Positions 1 through 7,487 of a stretch of DNA of 30,562 bases are shown one piece after another. The stretch is taken from NCBI GenBank assembly GCA_000432575.1, contig HF996805.1:1-30562 (forward strand). Reading direction: 5' to 3'. A program made the position numbers and the translations under genes. Numbering within the stretch: position 1 is the first letter of the stretch; each line of letters begins with the position of its first letter. Below the pieces are notes generated by a model. That model did not search any database and had not been told where the DNA came from. It was given only the letters and a program-made list of their open reading frames with translations. This DNA comes from Clostridium sp. CAG:762 (GTDB taxonomy: Bacteria; Bacillota_I; Bacilli_A; RF39; UBA660).

Positions 1-53
1 CTATGACCCCCTGCTTGTAAGGCAGGTGCTCTAACCAACTGAGCTAATCGCCC
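1..53 (-). tRNA. tRNA-Val (anticodon TAC), 3' part cut by the window edge
   Basis: Read on the minus strand, the sequence begins GGGCGATTAGCTCAG, which is a normal acceptor 5' arm and D-arm. It continues with anticodon stem CCTGC/GCAGG around the loop CTTACAA, giving anticodon TAC (valine). The T-arm and the acceptor 3' strand lie outside the window. The 5' end is at 53. A good sigma-A promoter lies about 30 bases upstream, so this may be the first tRNA of a cluster continuing past the window. Confidence 0.93.
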
Positions 54-83
54 GATTTGTCCGCTTCGGTGCTGACATCAACT

Positions 84-113
84 AATATATCATTTATGTG
101 TGTTGCTTGTCAA
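84..113 (-). promoter_or_regulatory. Sigma-A promoter for the tRNA-Val gene
   Basis: On the minus strand there is a perfect -35 TTGACA (108-113), an 18-base spacer and -10 TATATT (84-89). Transcription would start near 77, leaving a short leader before the tRNA 5' end at 53. The near-consensus boxes fit a strongly expressed stable-RNA gene. Confidence 0.7.
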
Positions 114-142
114 GACTAAAACGGAAATTTTTTTATTTTTTT

Positions 143-502
143 TTACATTTTATCAGTTACTTCTTTAATTTTTTCACTTATCCATACGTCTAAGTGTTCT
201 TTTAATGGTTCAAAACCACTTTTTGTTTCGGCCATTCTTATTAATCTTTTTCCATCATTTTTATAATCAATATCTTTAATGCTTAATTGTAATTGATTAT
301 TATTTTCATCGACTTTGATTACTTCGGTATAAATCTTATCTCCTATTTTTACGTAATCGTTGATATTTTTGACATATCCATAAGAAATTTCCGAAATGTG
401 AATTAGTCCCTGATATTCATCATCAACTTCGACAAATGCACCATAATTTTGTAAACCGATTACTTTGGCCTTGATGATTTCTTCTTTTTTATATTTTGCC
501 AT
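143..502 (-). CDS. S1-domain RNA-binding protein, YugI/CvfD-like
   Basis: A 119-residue protein with one S1 (OB-fold) RNA-binding domain in roughly residues 1-75. The typical pattern is visible: a first strand with VIGLQNYGAFVEV, then GLIHISEIS, then the KIGDKIYTEVIKVDENNNQLQLSIK strand. The rest is a short charged helical tail. Small stand-alone S1 proteins of this type (YugI/GSP13, CvfD) bind the ribosome or regulate mRNA in Firmicutes. I start it at the ATG at 502, preceded by GGTGG at a good distance. An in-frame start four codons earlier has no ribosome site of its own. It follows whiA in the same direction after about 30 bases and is probably cotranscribed with yvcK-whiA. The family call is firm; the cellular role is inferred. 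Confidence 0.82.
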   Translation of the reverse strand: MAKYKKEEIIKAKVIGLQNYGAFVEVDDEYQGLIHISEISYGYVKNINDYVKIGDKIYTEVIKVDENNNQLQLSIKDIDYKNDGKRLIRMAETKSGFEPLKEHLDVWISEKIKEVTDKM

Positions 503-533
503 GTGTACCACCAACTAAAATTATAACAGTTTT

Positions 534-1460
534 TTAGTTATTTTTCAACCTATTTGCTATTTCTTTTATTTTTCTTAGCCTGTGGTTTAAGCCTGATTTG
601 GTAATTTTGTTACCTGTTTTTATGGTGATTATGTCGCTTAGTTCTTGAAGTGAACTTTCAGGATACTGTAATCGATAATTGATTACTTCTTTTAATTTTT
701 CATCTAATATGTCCAATAAACCATTGGTTTCTAGTAGTTGTATGTCTTTAATTTGACTGTTGGATGTCATAAATACTTTATCCATATTGGCTTGTTCACA
801 GTTATTCAAGCGATTGGTCATGTTTTTGTGATCACGGTAAATTCTTATGTCTTCAAAGTACATGACGGCATTAAATGATTTAATTATTCTTAAGAAGTCT
901 GCGATTTTTTCGGCTTCTTTGATATATATCATATAATTTTTTTCACGTTTTATGACTTTGCTGTTGAGGTTATATTTGTTTAATATTTGGCTAATAAATT
1001 TGGCGTACTTGAGGTTATCCACTAATAACTCTAAGTGATATCTTGATGTTTTGGGGTCGTTGATGCTTCCTACACACATGAATAATCCTCTAAGGTAAGC
1101 TCTTACTTCTTCTTCGTCTTCTATGATATAGTCTTTAGGGATGTTTAGATAATTTCCTTGTTCGTCAAGAATCGAGAGATCTTTTAGTATCTGCTCATTT
1201 TTTTCTTTTATATCTAATATGTAACTTAGGCCTTTGTTAAAGCTATATCTTTTTCGTACGGTAATAACGGGAGTGATGTCATAGATGTCTTTAATTAATT
1301 TAAATATTCTTCTTGCAATTGCACTATTTTCAATGGTGATGATAATTGATTTATCTATTTTGGCTGAATTTCTAATAATTGCCGATAGTTCTGTGATGTT
1401 TTCTGTTCTGACACTGTCTAATCGTGCTACTTCACTTTTTATTTCATAGGAAAAACTCAT
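534..1460 (-). CDS. whiA: WhiA, DNA-binding cell-division/sporulation regulator
   Basis: A 308-residue protein of normal length for WhiA. The N-terminal half is the degenerate LAGLIDADG-homing-endonuclease-like fold (for example EEEVRAYLRGLFMCVGSINDP near residue 117, then YHLELLVDN). The C-terminal quarter is the conserved helix-turn-helix region, with SSLQELSDI and ITKSGLNHRLRKIKEIA. In Gram-positives WhiA binds DNA and influences cell division and chromosome segregation; in actinomycetes it is a sporulation regulator. Its start codon overlaps the yvcK stop (ATGA), so the two are translationally coupled. The usual partner upstream of yvcK, the ATPase gene rapZ, is absent from this window. 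Identity is confident. Confidence 0.95.
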   Translation of the reverse strand: MSFSYEIKSEVARLDSVRTENITELSAIIRNSAKIDKSIIITIENSAIARRIFKLIKDIYDITPVITVRKRYSFNKGLSYILDIKEKNEQILKDLSILDEQGNYLNIPKDYIIEDEEEVRAYLRGLFMCVGSINDPKTSRYHLELLVDNLKYAKFISQILNKYNLNSKVIKREKNYMIYIKEAEKIADFLRIIKSFNAVMYFEDIRIYRDHKNMTNRLNNCEQANMDKVFMTSNSQIKDIQLLETNGLLDILDEKLKEVINYRLQYPESSLQELSDIITIKTGNKITKSGLNHRLRKIKEIANRLKNN

Positions 1461-2410
1461 ATTCTTCCTCGCATTATGTATGAAAATATGGCAAAGGCTG
1501 TTTTCATGTAATCGTGTCTCACTTGTTTGTTATTGATAACTGCTAAATTTTCTTTTATTACTTCTATTTTCATCTTATCTAAATTTTCATCATCAATTAG
1601 TATTGGTGTGCTCTGTTCTTCTTTCTCATATATTTGCTTAACATCTAAATCTATTGGTGTGGTGTTGGCGATGATAGCATCTAAAAAATTTTCTTTGGTG
1701 TATTGGTTTATTACTTTTATAAAGTTTGAGACATTGAAGTTGTCTGTTTCGCCATGTTCAGTCATGATGTTGCAAATATATACTTTTTTGGCGTTGGACT
1801 TTATTAGGGCTTCTTTCATTTCTTTATTAATGACATTTGGCAGAATACTTGTGTATAGGCTACCCATGCTAAATACGATAAGATCCGCTTTTTTGACGGC
1901 TTCAAGTGCTTGGTCAGTTACTTTGACTTCATGTTCATATTCGATATAGTCTATTTTTTTGCCCGCTTTGGTTATTTTTGATTCTCCTATTATTGTTTCA
2001 TTATCTTTGGTGTGTGCAACAAGAATGGCTTTATCTTCAGTGAAGGGAAGAATTTTACCTTTGATATTTAATATTTTACTTAGTGATTCAAGTGATTTGG
2101 TTAAGCTTCCTGTAATGTTATATAAGGCTGTGAGTAATAGATTACCCATGGCATGGTTGTTTAAATCACTGCTAGTATGGAAGCGATATTGTAATAATTG
2201 CTCTACTAATGGTTCTACTTCACTTAATGATACTAATACGTTTCTTAAGTCTCCTACTGCGGGGATGTTGAATTCTTGTCTTAGTTTTCCTGTTGAGGAA
2301 CCATCGTCGGCTACTGATACTATTGCTGTAATGTCTAAAGGAAATAGTTTTAATCCTCGAAGTAGAACTGATAAACCAGTTCCTCCGCCTAATACGACAA
2401 CTTTTTTCAT
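1457..2410 (-). CDS. yvcK: YvcK/CofD-like gluconeogenesis and cell-shape factor
   Basis: A 317-residue YvcK-family protein. The nucleotide-binding start KKVVVLGGGTGLSVLLRGLK is present, followed by VSVADDGSSTGKLRQEF and PAVGDLRNVLVSL. The segment HAMGNLLLTALYN and the later DLIVFSMGSLYTSILPNVI are also family hallmarks. In Bacillus, YvcK binds UDP-sugars and is needed for normal cell shape on gluconeogenic carbon sources. It resembles CofD transferases but is not an F420 enzyme in this setting. The ribosome site AAGAGGTGATTAC lies just before the ATG. Translation is coupled to whiA by a 4-base overlap. It sits downstream of a terminator that separates it from the coiled-coil cluster. Confidence 0.95.
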   Translation of the reverse strand: MKKVVVLGGGTGLSVLLRGLKLFPLDITAIVSVADDGSSTGKLRQEFNIPAVGDLRNVLVSLSEVEPLVEQLLQYRFHTSSDLNNHAMGNLLLTALYNITGSLTKSLESLSKILNIKGKILPFTEDKAILVAHTKDNETIIGESKITKAGKKIDYIEYEHEVKVTDQALEAVKKADLIVFSMGSLYTSILPNVINKEMKEALIKSNAKKVYICNIMTEHGETDNFNVSNFIKVINQYTKENFLDAIIANTTPIDLDVKQIYEKEEQSTPILIDDENLDKMKIEVIKENLAVINNKQVRHDYMKTAFAIFSYIMRGRI

Positions 2411-2446
2411 GTAATCACCTCTTAATGATATTATATAATAAATATA

Positions 2447-2476
2447 TTAAAAAAGAAATGTTTTTTTACATTTCTT
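2447..2476 (-). terminator. Rho-independent terminator after the DUF1292-like gene
   Basis: On the minus strand, AAGAAATG and CATTTCTT form an 8-bp perfect stem (2469-2476 and 2453-2460) around a short A-rich loop, followed by a T run (2447-2452). The stop codon of the preceding gene overlaps the first arm. It separates the coiled-coil cluster from yvcK-whiA. Confidence 0.8.
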
Positions 2477-2726
2477 AGTTTGGCATTTTTTCTAGAAATA
2501 GTGGTAATAATTTAGTTAGTAAAGCTTGTTCTACTACTTCAATGACATAATTTATACCATTTTTTTCTTCTAATTTTATTATCTTATATTCATCTTTTAT
2601 ATCAGTTTCATTATCATTTACAAGTGCTACATAATAATAATTAGTATTTTCAACATTTATTTTTTCCAAAACAGCATATTTTTCTTTATTGTTTAGAGTA
2701 ATCATACTATTTACGTCTATTCTCAT
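2475..2726 (-). CDS. Small DUF1292-like protein, function unknown
   Basis: An 83-residue protein with alternating beta strands (MITLNNKEKYAVLEKI, NYYYVALVND, YKIIKLEE, NYVIEVVE) and a short C-terminal helix. The shape and length recall the DUF1292 (YrzB-like) family, whose members also begin with an MITL-type strand and carry an acidic middle. The likeness is modest and I would not assign a role. The start ATG overlaps the stop of the upstream coiled-coil gene (TAATG), so the two are translated together. There is no signal peptide or membrane segment. Confidence 0.6.
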   Translation of the reverse strand: MRIDVNSMITLNNKEKYAVLEKINVENTNYYYVALVNDNETDIKDEYKIIKLEEKNGINYVIEVVEQALLTKLLPLFLEKMPN

Positions 2727-4699
2727 TATAAACTTCTCCTTTTAGGCTTTGCGTTTTCATAACTAATTCCTAATTGTTCAAGGACTGTTTTTAAAACACC
2801 TTTGCCTCTTTCCCTAGGATTGTTATTTTTTATTTCATCAGGTAGGCTATCTACTGATACAACGCTTGCAAATGTATTATCTTCTATATTATCTGTTTTA
2901 GAATTGTCTATAAGATTATCTAAATCGTATTCTTCTTGGTCATTGTTAGTAGGCGATACTCTTTCTATTAGAGCGTCTAAGCCACTTTCATCATTCAATT
3001 CTGCTTTCTCTTTTTCATTGTTTGGTTCCACTGTTTCTATTAAATTATCTAAATTATATTCCTCATTTTCTTCTTCATGACTTTTTTCTTCAGGTTCACT
3101 AGGTAAATTATATGATTCTTTGTCAGGTATAAAACTATCTAAATTATACTCTTCTTCTTCGTGTTTTTCTTGTTTTTCATAATCGGTTAAAGGTACAAAC
3201 TCTTTTTCATTTTCTATTACTGAATTAGATTTATTGTTACCAAGTGTTTGATTAAGACTAATAACAGGAATATCTTCACTGTGAGGTTCTTTTGTTTTGT
3301 CCTCTTCTTTAGTTGTAGGTTCTGCTTTTGTCGGTTCATTATTTTCCCAATTATCATATTTAATATCAGGCATATCATTTATTTCAGTTAAATTTTTTTC
3401 TTCTTTAACTATAGGTTTATTCTCCATATTATATTGTAATAAGGCTTCTTTTATAGTTTTAATTTGATCTTCGGTTAATTTAACTTCACTATTATTCTTT
3501 GGTTCTTTTTCCTCTTCAATAATATAGTTTTGTTCAAAGTTTTTGACAGGTTCAAAATTATCTTCTTGTTGAGGTAAGTTAGAATACGAACTTGCAAACT
3601 CCATGGATATATCTTGATATTCTGGTTCATTATTAGCAAGTTCTAGTTTTTCTATCTCTTGATTATTTTTACTAATGCTTTCTCTTAGTTGTTTTACTAA
3701 TTTATTGTTTTTTTCTTGACTTTTAATTTCTTTTAATTGTTTTTCAACTAAGATACCAAGTCCGTGATAGTTACTTGAATCTTCTTGTAAGCGATACTTT
3801 TTAATTTGATTTTCGCGCTCTTCAAGAATGTTTAGGATTTTTTCTCTTTTGGATTTGATGGCATCATAGTCAAAACATTCTGTTTCTACAAGTGCTGATA
3901 AAGATATCATTCTAATTTTATTTCCTACTAGGTAGTGGTTGGTTTTTAATGCTTTTATACTATCACGTTCATGTTTTAATTTTTCTTTAATGTCTTTGCT
4001 TTTTGGATTAGCACGATTTTCAGCATTTAATTTTTTTAAGATTCTTTCTTCTTTTAGTTTAATATTTTCAGCATATATTTTTTCTATTTCTAATAATTCT
4101 TCTAAGCCTATATCATCTAACTCTGTAGAAGCATAAAAGTTTTCAGCAAAGAAAGATTGTAAATTATTTTCAAGTATATTATTTGCTGTATCATTAGTGT
4201 TTTTGAGAGTTAAAGCATCTTTTAAAGCAATTTCTGCACTGTTGTTCTTTTCTCTTAGTGCTATTATATCTTCATTTCTTTTAATAAATACTTTTATTTT
4301 CTTTAATCTATCAGTATAATCTTCTAAATTTTGGGCATTTTTGATTTCAATATCATTTTCTAACTCTTTAAAAAACCATTCTTTCCCTTTATCATAAGGT
4401 TTTAATACTTTATCATATTCTTTTTTGGTAATATTTCTTTGTTTAATTCTTTCTTCAATTAACTTAATTATGGTATCAAGTCGATCGCGTTCTTCTGTTG
4501 CTGTGTACATTTCATTATCCATTTTATAATTTTCTTCTAAAAGTAATAAATTTTTTTCGTATTCTACTTCTCTTAATTCTTCTAACATTCTAGTGTGTTT
4601 CTTGTAATTTTCAATTGATTTTTCGACATTTGTACCATCTTTTATATTACTGGCATCTAATTTGATAAAGTATTCATATTTTTTTAATTCATCACCCAT
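2726..4699 (-). CDS. Long coiled-coil protein with repeated YNLDNLI-type motifs, function unknown
   Basis: A 657-residue cytoplasmic protein that I do not recognise. Residues about 1-350 are highly charged, heptad-like Lys/Glu/Leu helix, typical of a long coiled coil. Residues about 365-600 are acidic and probably disordered, rich in Glu, Asn, Pro and Ser. Within this part a short motif recurs four times: YNLDSFI (518), YNLDNLI (548), GLDALI (573) and YDLDNLI (591). The protein ends in a basic tail with a helix (GVLKTVLEQLGISYENAKPK). There is no signal peptide or transmembrane segment. A GAGGTG ribosome site precedes the ATG. The next gene is coupled by TAATG, and another coiled-coil gene lies upstream on the same strand. 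The build suggests a scaffold or filament partner binding something through repeated linear motifs, but that is inference. Confidence 0.85.
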   Translation of the reverse strand: MGDELKKYEYFIKLDASNIKDGTNVEKSIENYKKHTRMLEELREVEYEKNLLLLEENYKMDNEMYTATEERDRLDTIIKLIEERIKQRNITKKEYDKVLKPYDKGKEWFFKELENDIEIKNAQNLEDYTDRLKKIKVFIKRNEDIIALREKNNSAEIALKDALTLKNTNDTANNILENNLQSFFAENFYASTELDDIGLEELLEIEKIYAENIKLKEERILKKLNAENRANPKSKDIKEKLKHERDSIKALKTNHYLVGNKIRMISLSALVETECFDYDAIKSKREKILNILEERENQIKKYRLQEDSSNYHGLGILVEKQLKEIKSQEKNNKLVKQLRESISKNNQEIEKLELANNEPEYQDISMEFASSYSNLPQQEDNFEPVKNFEQNYIIEEEKEPKNNSEVKLTEDQIKTIKEALLQYNMENKPIVKEEKNLTEINDMPDIKYDNWENNEPTKAEPTTKEEDKTKEPHSEDIPVISLNQTLGNNKSNSVIENEKEFVPLTDYEKQEKHEEEEYNLDSFIPDKESYNLPSEPEEKSHEEENEEYNLDNLIETVEPNNEKEKAELNDESGLDALIERVSPTNNDQEEYDLDNLIDNSKTDNIEDNTFASVVSVDSLPDEIKNNNPRERGKGVLKTVLEQLGISYENAKPKRRSL

Positions 4700-4733
4700 A
4701 AATTCACCTCATATTTCTTTTTTGGTAACCTGT

Positions 4734-4770
4734 TATAGTTTTGTTATAAGAAATCTTACTAAAAACTATA
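4734..4770. repeat. Nested inverted repeat in the leader of the coiled-coil gene
   Basis: Perfect 9-base arms TATAGTTTT (4734-4742) and AAAACTATA (4762-4770) enclose a second smaller inverted repeat, TAAGA-AA-TCTTA. It lies between a likely promoter at 4791-4799 and the start codon at 4699. It would fold in the mRNA leader or serve as a protein site on DNA. No T run follows on the minus strand, so it does not look like a terminator. Confidence 0.55.
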
Positions 4771-4790
4771 TTTTTAGGTTGTTTAGTTTT

Positions 4791-4799
4791 ATTATATCA
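4791..4799 (-). promoter_or_regulatory. Extended -10 promoter for the coiled-coil/DUF1292 pair
   Basis: On the minus strand the sequence TGATATAAT is a consensus extended -10 element (TGnTATAAT). No good -35 hexamer is found 16-18 bases upstream, which is usual for extended -10 promoters. The leader to the ATG at 4699 would be about 85 bases and contain the nested inverted repeat. Confidence 0.45.
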
Positions 4800-4816
4800 T
4801 ATTTTAGAATAAAGCC

Positions 4817-6019
4817 TTACCTCTTTTTGTGGTTTGTATCTTCGACTTCATCGATGTTTTTGTTATTTATATCCATTATTTTTTTTGCTACTTTACTTTT
4901 TTCAGCATCTATAACTACTCGTCCATATTCTGCATTAGTAAGCGGGTTTTTAATAATTCCTATTTTTCTTTGGTATGTCTTTGGCGGTATTTCTTTTACT
5001 TCAGTTTCTTTTGTACTAGTAAATTCTCCAACAATGCGCATAACATCTTCGTTGGAATTTAGCGCTTGTAATTCTCTTAATTTTCTTGTTTTTTGATTTT
5101 TTAAATTTTCTAAAACAAGTTTATCTTGGTTGGCTTTTTTATATTTGTTTAATACTTCTAGTTGTGCTTGTATCACTTCTTTTAACGATTTTTCAATATC
5201 TTGTCCTTTTAAAGCCGTAAGAAAACTAGTTATAGCTCTTAGTTTTTCTGTATAATCATTATATTGTCCCATTGTATTTGCTATATTTTTTAAGTTAACT
5301 AAAGCATTTAGACTGGCATATTTTTTATATAATGGTTGAACTTCTATTGCCATTTTTTGTAGTTCTTTATCATTTTTTTTAACAATCATTCCATTGTATA
5401 GTTCTTTATATTCTTGATAGTTGGTTATTATATTTTGTTCATTCGCTATACTTTCACCAGTTTCATTTATTAATTCTTTTATCTTATGATTAATGCCTAT
5501 TTCTAAAGATTTTACACGATCATCTTCTTCGCTTATTTCTTCTTTTTTAGCATCTAGGTTGTTTTCTATTTCTTTTAATTCACTGGTTAAACTTGCAATT
5601 TCTTTATAGTTGTTTTGATATACTTCAATAATATGAACGGTCTCATTTAATTGCTCTAATTTGTCATCATCTAAAACTGCTTTTAATCTTTCTAATGTGT
5701 CTTTATTTAATCTTTTTTCACTTGTACTTAAAAAACCTAAAACCATTTGTTTCTTGTCGGCTTCAAGTACTCTTAATTTTTTGAATTGTTCTAATTTTTC
5801 TTCTATATTGGTTGGAACAATTTGTAATATTTCATTATATTTATTGGCATATTGTTTTTCTTTCTCTGTAACCAATTTTATTATTAAGTCATTTAACCTT
5901 TCTGTTTCTTTTGGTTGTTTCTTTTTGTCTTGTTCATTTTCGTATGTTAATTTTAAATAATCTTGATACAATTGCTCCATAGCACCGATTAATTGGTTCT
6001 CATTTTTTATCATATCCAT
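4817..6019 (-). CDS. Coiled-coil protein, function unknown
   Basis: A 400-residue cytoplasmic protein that I do not recognise. Most of its length is charged amphipathic helix with heptad spacing (for example ASLTSELKEIENNLDAKKEE and KEVIQAQLEVLNKYKKANQD). The last 80 residues are less helical and carry a Pro/Lys segment, EIPPKTYQRKIGIIKNP, before a basic end. No signal peptide or membrane segment is seen. I chose the ATG at 6019 because AGAGGTGG lies just upstream; an in-frame ATG at 6058 would sit inside the promoter. It precedes the other coiled-coil gene on the same strand, with its own promoter and about 117 bases between them. The shared architecture suggests the two act together, perhaps as a scaffold. 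That is inference. Confidence 0.85.
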   Translation of the reverse strand: MDMIKNENQLIGAMEQLYQDYLKLTYENEQDKKKQPKETERLNDLIIKLVTEKEKQYANKYNEILQIVPTNIEEKLEQFKKLRVLEADKKQMVLGFLSTSEKRLNKDTLERLKAVLDDDKLEQLNETVHIIEVYQNNYKEIASLTSELKEIENNLDAKKEEISEEDDRVKSLEIGINHKIKELINETGESIANEQNIITNYQEYKELYNGMIVKKNDKELQKMAIEVQPLYKKYASLNALVNLKNIANTMGQYNDYTEKLRAITSFLTALKGQDIEKSLKEVIQAQLEVLNKYKKANQDKLVLENLKNQKTRKLRELQALNSNEDVMRIVGEFTSTKETEVKEIPPKTYQRKIGIIKNPLTNAEYGRVVIDAEKSKVAKKIMDINNKNIDEVEDTNHKKR

Positions 6020-6040
6020 ATACGCCACCTCTATATTATA

Positions 6041-6068
6041 ATTATACTTGATTGACAAGTTTTGTCAA
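6041..6068 (-). promoter_or_regulatory. Sigma-A promoter overlapped by a TTGACAA palindrome
   Basis: On the minus strand, -35 TTGACA (6063-6068), a 16-base spacer and -10 TATAAT (6041-6046) are both perfect hexamers. An inverted repeat TTGACAA-AAC-TTGTCAA (6052-6068) covers the -35 box and most of the spacer. That is where a repressor would block RNA polymerase. The promoter drives the 400-residue coiled-coil gene with a very short leader. Confidence 0.7.
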
Positions 6069-6095
6069 CTGTTTTTTTGATTTTTTTTTAGAATT

Positions 6096-6114
6096 ATAAC
6101 AGCGTAGCAAAAGC
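6096..6114. repeat. 19-base repeat, copy 1 (ATAACAGCGTAGCAAAAGC)
   Basis: This sequence matches 25021-25039 at 18 of 19 positions. Both copies lie just beyond the 3' end of a minus-strand gene (lgt here, yitT at the other site). The GC content of the core AGCGTAGCAA stands out from the AT-rich surroundings. It is not an obvious hairpin. Function unknown. Confidence 0.6.
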
Positions 6115-6147
6115 ATAAAAAAAAGTACTTCGTTATTTTGTACTTTT
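6113..6147 (-). terminator. Rho-independent terminator after lgt
   Basis: On the minus strand, AAAAGTAC (6140-6147) pairs with GTACTTTT (6121-6128) across an 11-base loop. It is followed by a run of T residues. The lgt stop codon lies inside the loop region at 6133. Confidence 0.8.
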
Positions 6148-6930
6148 CTTGGGTTCATTGTATAAATAATTATTTTTAGTTTTAATTAATCCAAAAATAC
6201 CTACTATAATTAAGATAATTGATACTATTTGGCTAACACGGAAGGATCCAATATATAGGCTGTCTAATCGCATTCCTTCAATGAAATATCTTCCTGTTCC
6301 GTAGAGAATAAAGTAAGTAAATGTGATATTTCCTACTTTGTTTTTTTTCGATAAATATCTAATTAGCATTAATATTATGAATATCATTAAACATATTAAG
6401 GATTCATATAAAAATGTAGGTTCATGGTATGCTCCTTCAATATACATATTGTTGATAATAAAATTTGGAATATGCATTTTTTCAAGGAATAATCTTGTGG
6501 TTACTCCACCATATGCTTCTTGATTAAAGAAGTTGCCCCATCTGCCTATTCCTTGAGCTAAGACTAAGGAAGGTGCAAAAATATCTAGTATTTTCATTGT
6601 ATCTTGTTTTTTCTTTTTGGTATAAAAATAGATAAATAGGATTCCTACTAAAACTCCTCCATAGATAGCAATTCCACCTTCCCAGATTCTAAATATGGAT
6701 AGTAAATCGTCTTTGAATAAGGAAAAGTTAAATATAACATAATATAATCTTGCTCCAATAATGGAAACTGGAATAACATAGAAGCATAAATCACTTATTA
6801 GACCTTTGTCAATATTTTGTCGTTTGGCTTCTTTTAATATGAGATATATGCCAATTAAAACTCCTACTAGAATGAGGACGGAATACCAATATATTTTAAA
6901 TTGTCCGAGGTTTAGGAATACTCTATTCAT
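6133..6930 (-). CDS. lgt: Prolipoprotein diacylglyceryl transferase
   Basis: A 265-residue polytopic membrane enzyme with about seven transmembrane segments. It transfers diacylglycerol from phosphatidylglycerol to the lipobox cysteine of prolipoproteins, the first step of lipoprotein maturation. The Lgt signature GRWGNFFNQEAYGG is present in the middle of the protein, with HEPTFLYES and the later GRYFIEGMRLDSLYIG, which holds conserved arginines and the glutamate. The length is normal. Its start overlaps the end of the upstream yvlD-like gene by 8 bases, so the pair is an operon. The window contains at least one likely substrate, the lipoprotein at 24087-24959. Identity is secure. Confidence 0.97.
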   Translation of the reverse strand: MNRVFLNLGQFKIYWYSVLILVGVLIGIYLILKEAKRQNIDKGLISDLCFYVIPVSIIGARLYYVIFNFSLFKDDLLSIFRIWEGGIAIYGGVLVGILFIYFYTKKKKQDTMKILDIFAPSLVLAQGIGRWGNFFNQEAYGGVTTRLFLEKMHIPNFIINNMYIEGAYHEPTFLYESLICLMIFIILMLIRYLSKKNKVGNITFTYFILYGTGRYFIEGMRLDSLYIGSFRVSQIVSIILIIVGIFGLIKTKNNYLYNEPKKSTK

Positions 6931-7375
6931 TGTATTTTCCTTTGTTATTTATAATTGGTTTAATTACTAGGCCTTCCATTAGGATATTCATAAATGATAT
7001 TAAGATAGCAATAAAGAACGGAATAATTATGCCTTTTACTTGAAATTTATCTCCTAATATAAAACTTGTAATGTAAAGGTTAGCTACGTTGATAAGAGGA
7101 TAAAATAATCCTAGAGATATGGCTGTTAAGGGAAGAGTTAGATAAAATAGTATTGGTTTTATAGTTTGATTTAATACATATATAATTATAGATGCGATTA
7201 AGGCATATAAGCCATAGTATTCACTTGATATTGTTAATGATTTGAACATGATGGACATTAATATTAAGATAATGGCATAGCCTATCATGTAGAGAAGCCA
7301 CTCGAAGAAGCGGTTTTCGATAAAGCGTTTGCGATTCTTTTTTTCGTTTTCATCAATTATTATTACTTTTTTCAT
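6923..7375 (-). CDS. YvlD-type (phage holin 4 superfamily) membrane protein
   Basis: A 150-residue membrane protein with four predicted transmembrane segments (about residues 26-46, 54-72, 77-97 and 115-138). A charged N-terminal stretch precedes them. The segment YVLNQTIKPILFYLTLPLTAISLGLFYPLINVANLYI carries the family pattern of YvlD/DUF360, grouped with phage holin family 4. In Bacillus yvlD belongs to an envelope-stress operon; the biochemical role is unknown. The 8-base overlap with lgt and the promoter at 7402-7431 show that it leads the yvlD-lgt operon. No phage genes are nearby, so the holin name should not be read as evidence for a prophage. Confidence 0.8.
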   Translation of the reverse strand: MKKVIIIDENEKKNRKRFIENRFFEWLLYMIGYAIILILMSIMFKSLTISSEYYGLYALIASIIIYVLNQTIKPILFYLTLPLTAISLGLFYPLINVANLYITSFILGDKFQVKGIIIPFFIAILISFMNILMEGLVIKPIINNKGKYNE

Positions 7376-7401
7376 AGTATCATCCTATCTTTCACAATTT
7401 A

Positions 7402-7431
7402 ATTTTACCACATTTTTTAAATAATTGCCAA
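7402..7431 (-). promoter_or_regulatory. Sigma-A promoter for the yvlD-lgt operon
   Basis: On the minus strand, -35 TTGGCA (7426-7431), an 18-base spacer and -10 TAAAAT (7402-7407) match the sigma-A consensus at five of six bases each. The start codon is at 7375. Confidence 0.6.
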
Positions 7432-7443
7432 TTATTTTTGTTA

Positions 7444-7472
7444 TTGCTTAATATTATATTTAATAGTATAAT
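7444..7472 (+). promoter_or_regulatory. Sigma-A promoter for the DUF192-gpsA operon
   Basis: -35 TTGCTT (7444-7449), a 17-base spacer and a perfect -10 TATAAT (7467-7472) lie just upstream of a GGGTGA ribosome site and the ATG at 7488. The promoter is divergent from the yvlD-lgt promoter. Confidence 0.65.
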
Positions 7473-7487
7473 TATGATGGGTGAAAT

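Noticed and set aside
1527..2414. Long open frames on the plus strand opposite yvcK
   Set aside because: They are antisense shadows of yvcK with no ribosome sites and no family likeness.
2726..6058. Repeat-rich coiled-coil genes as phage tail or SMC proteins
   Set aside because: No Walker motifs, no hinge domain and no neighbouring phage structural genes.
6923..7375. Phage holin
   Set aside because: The family name is shared, but no phage genes are nearby and the gene is in an operon with lgt, as in many Firmicutes.
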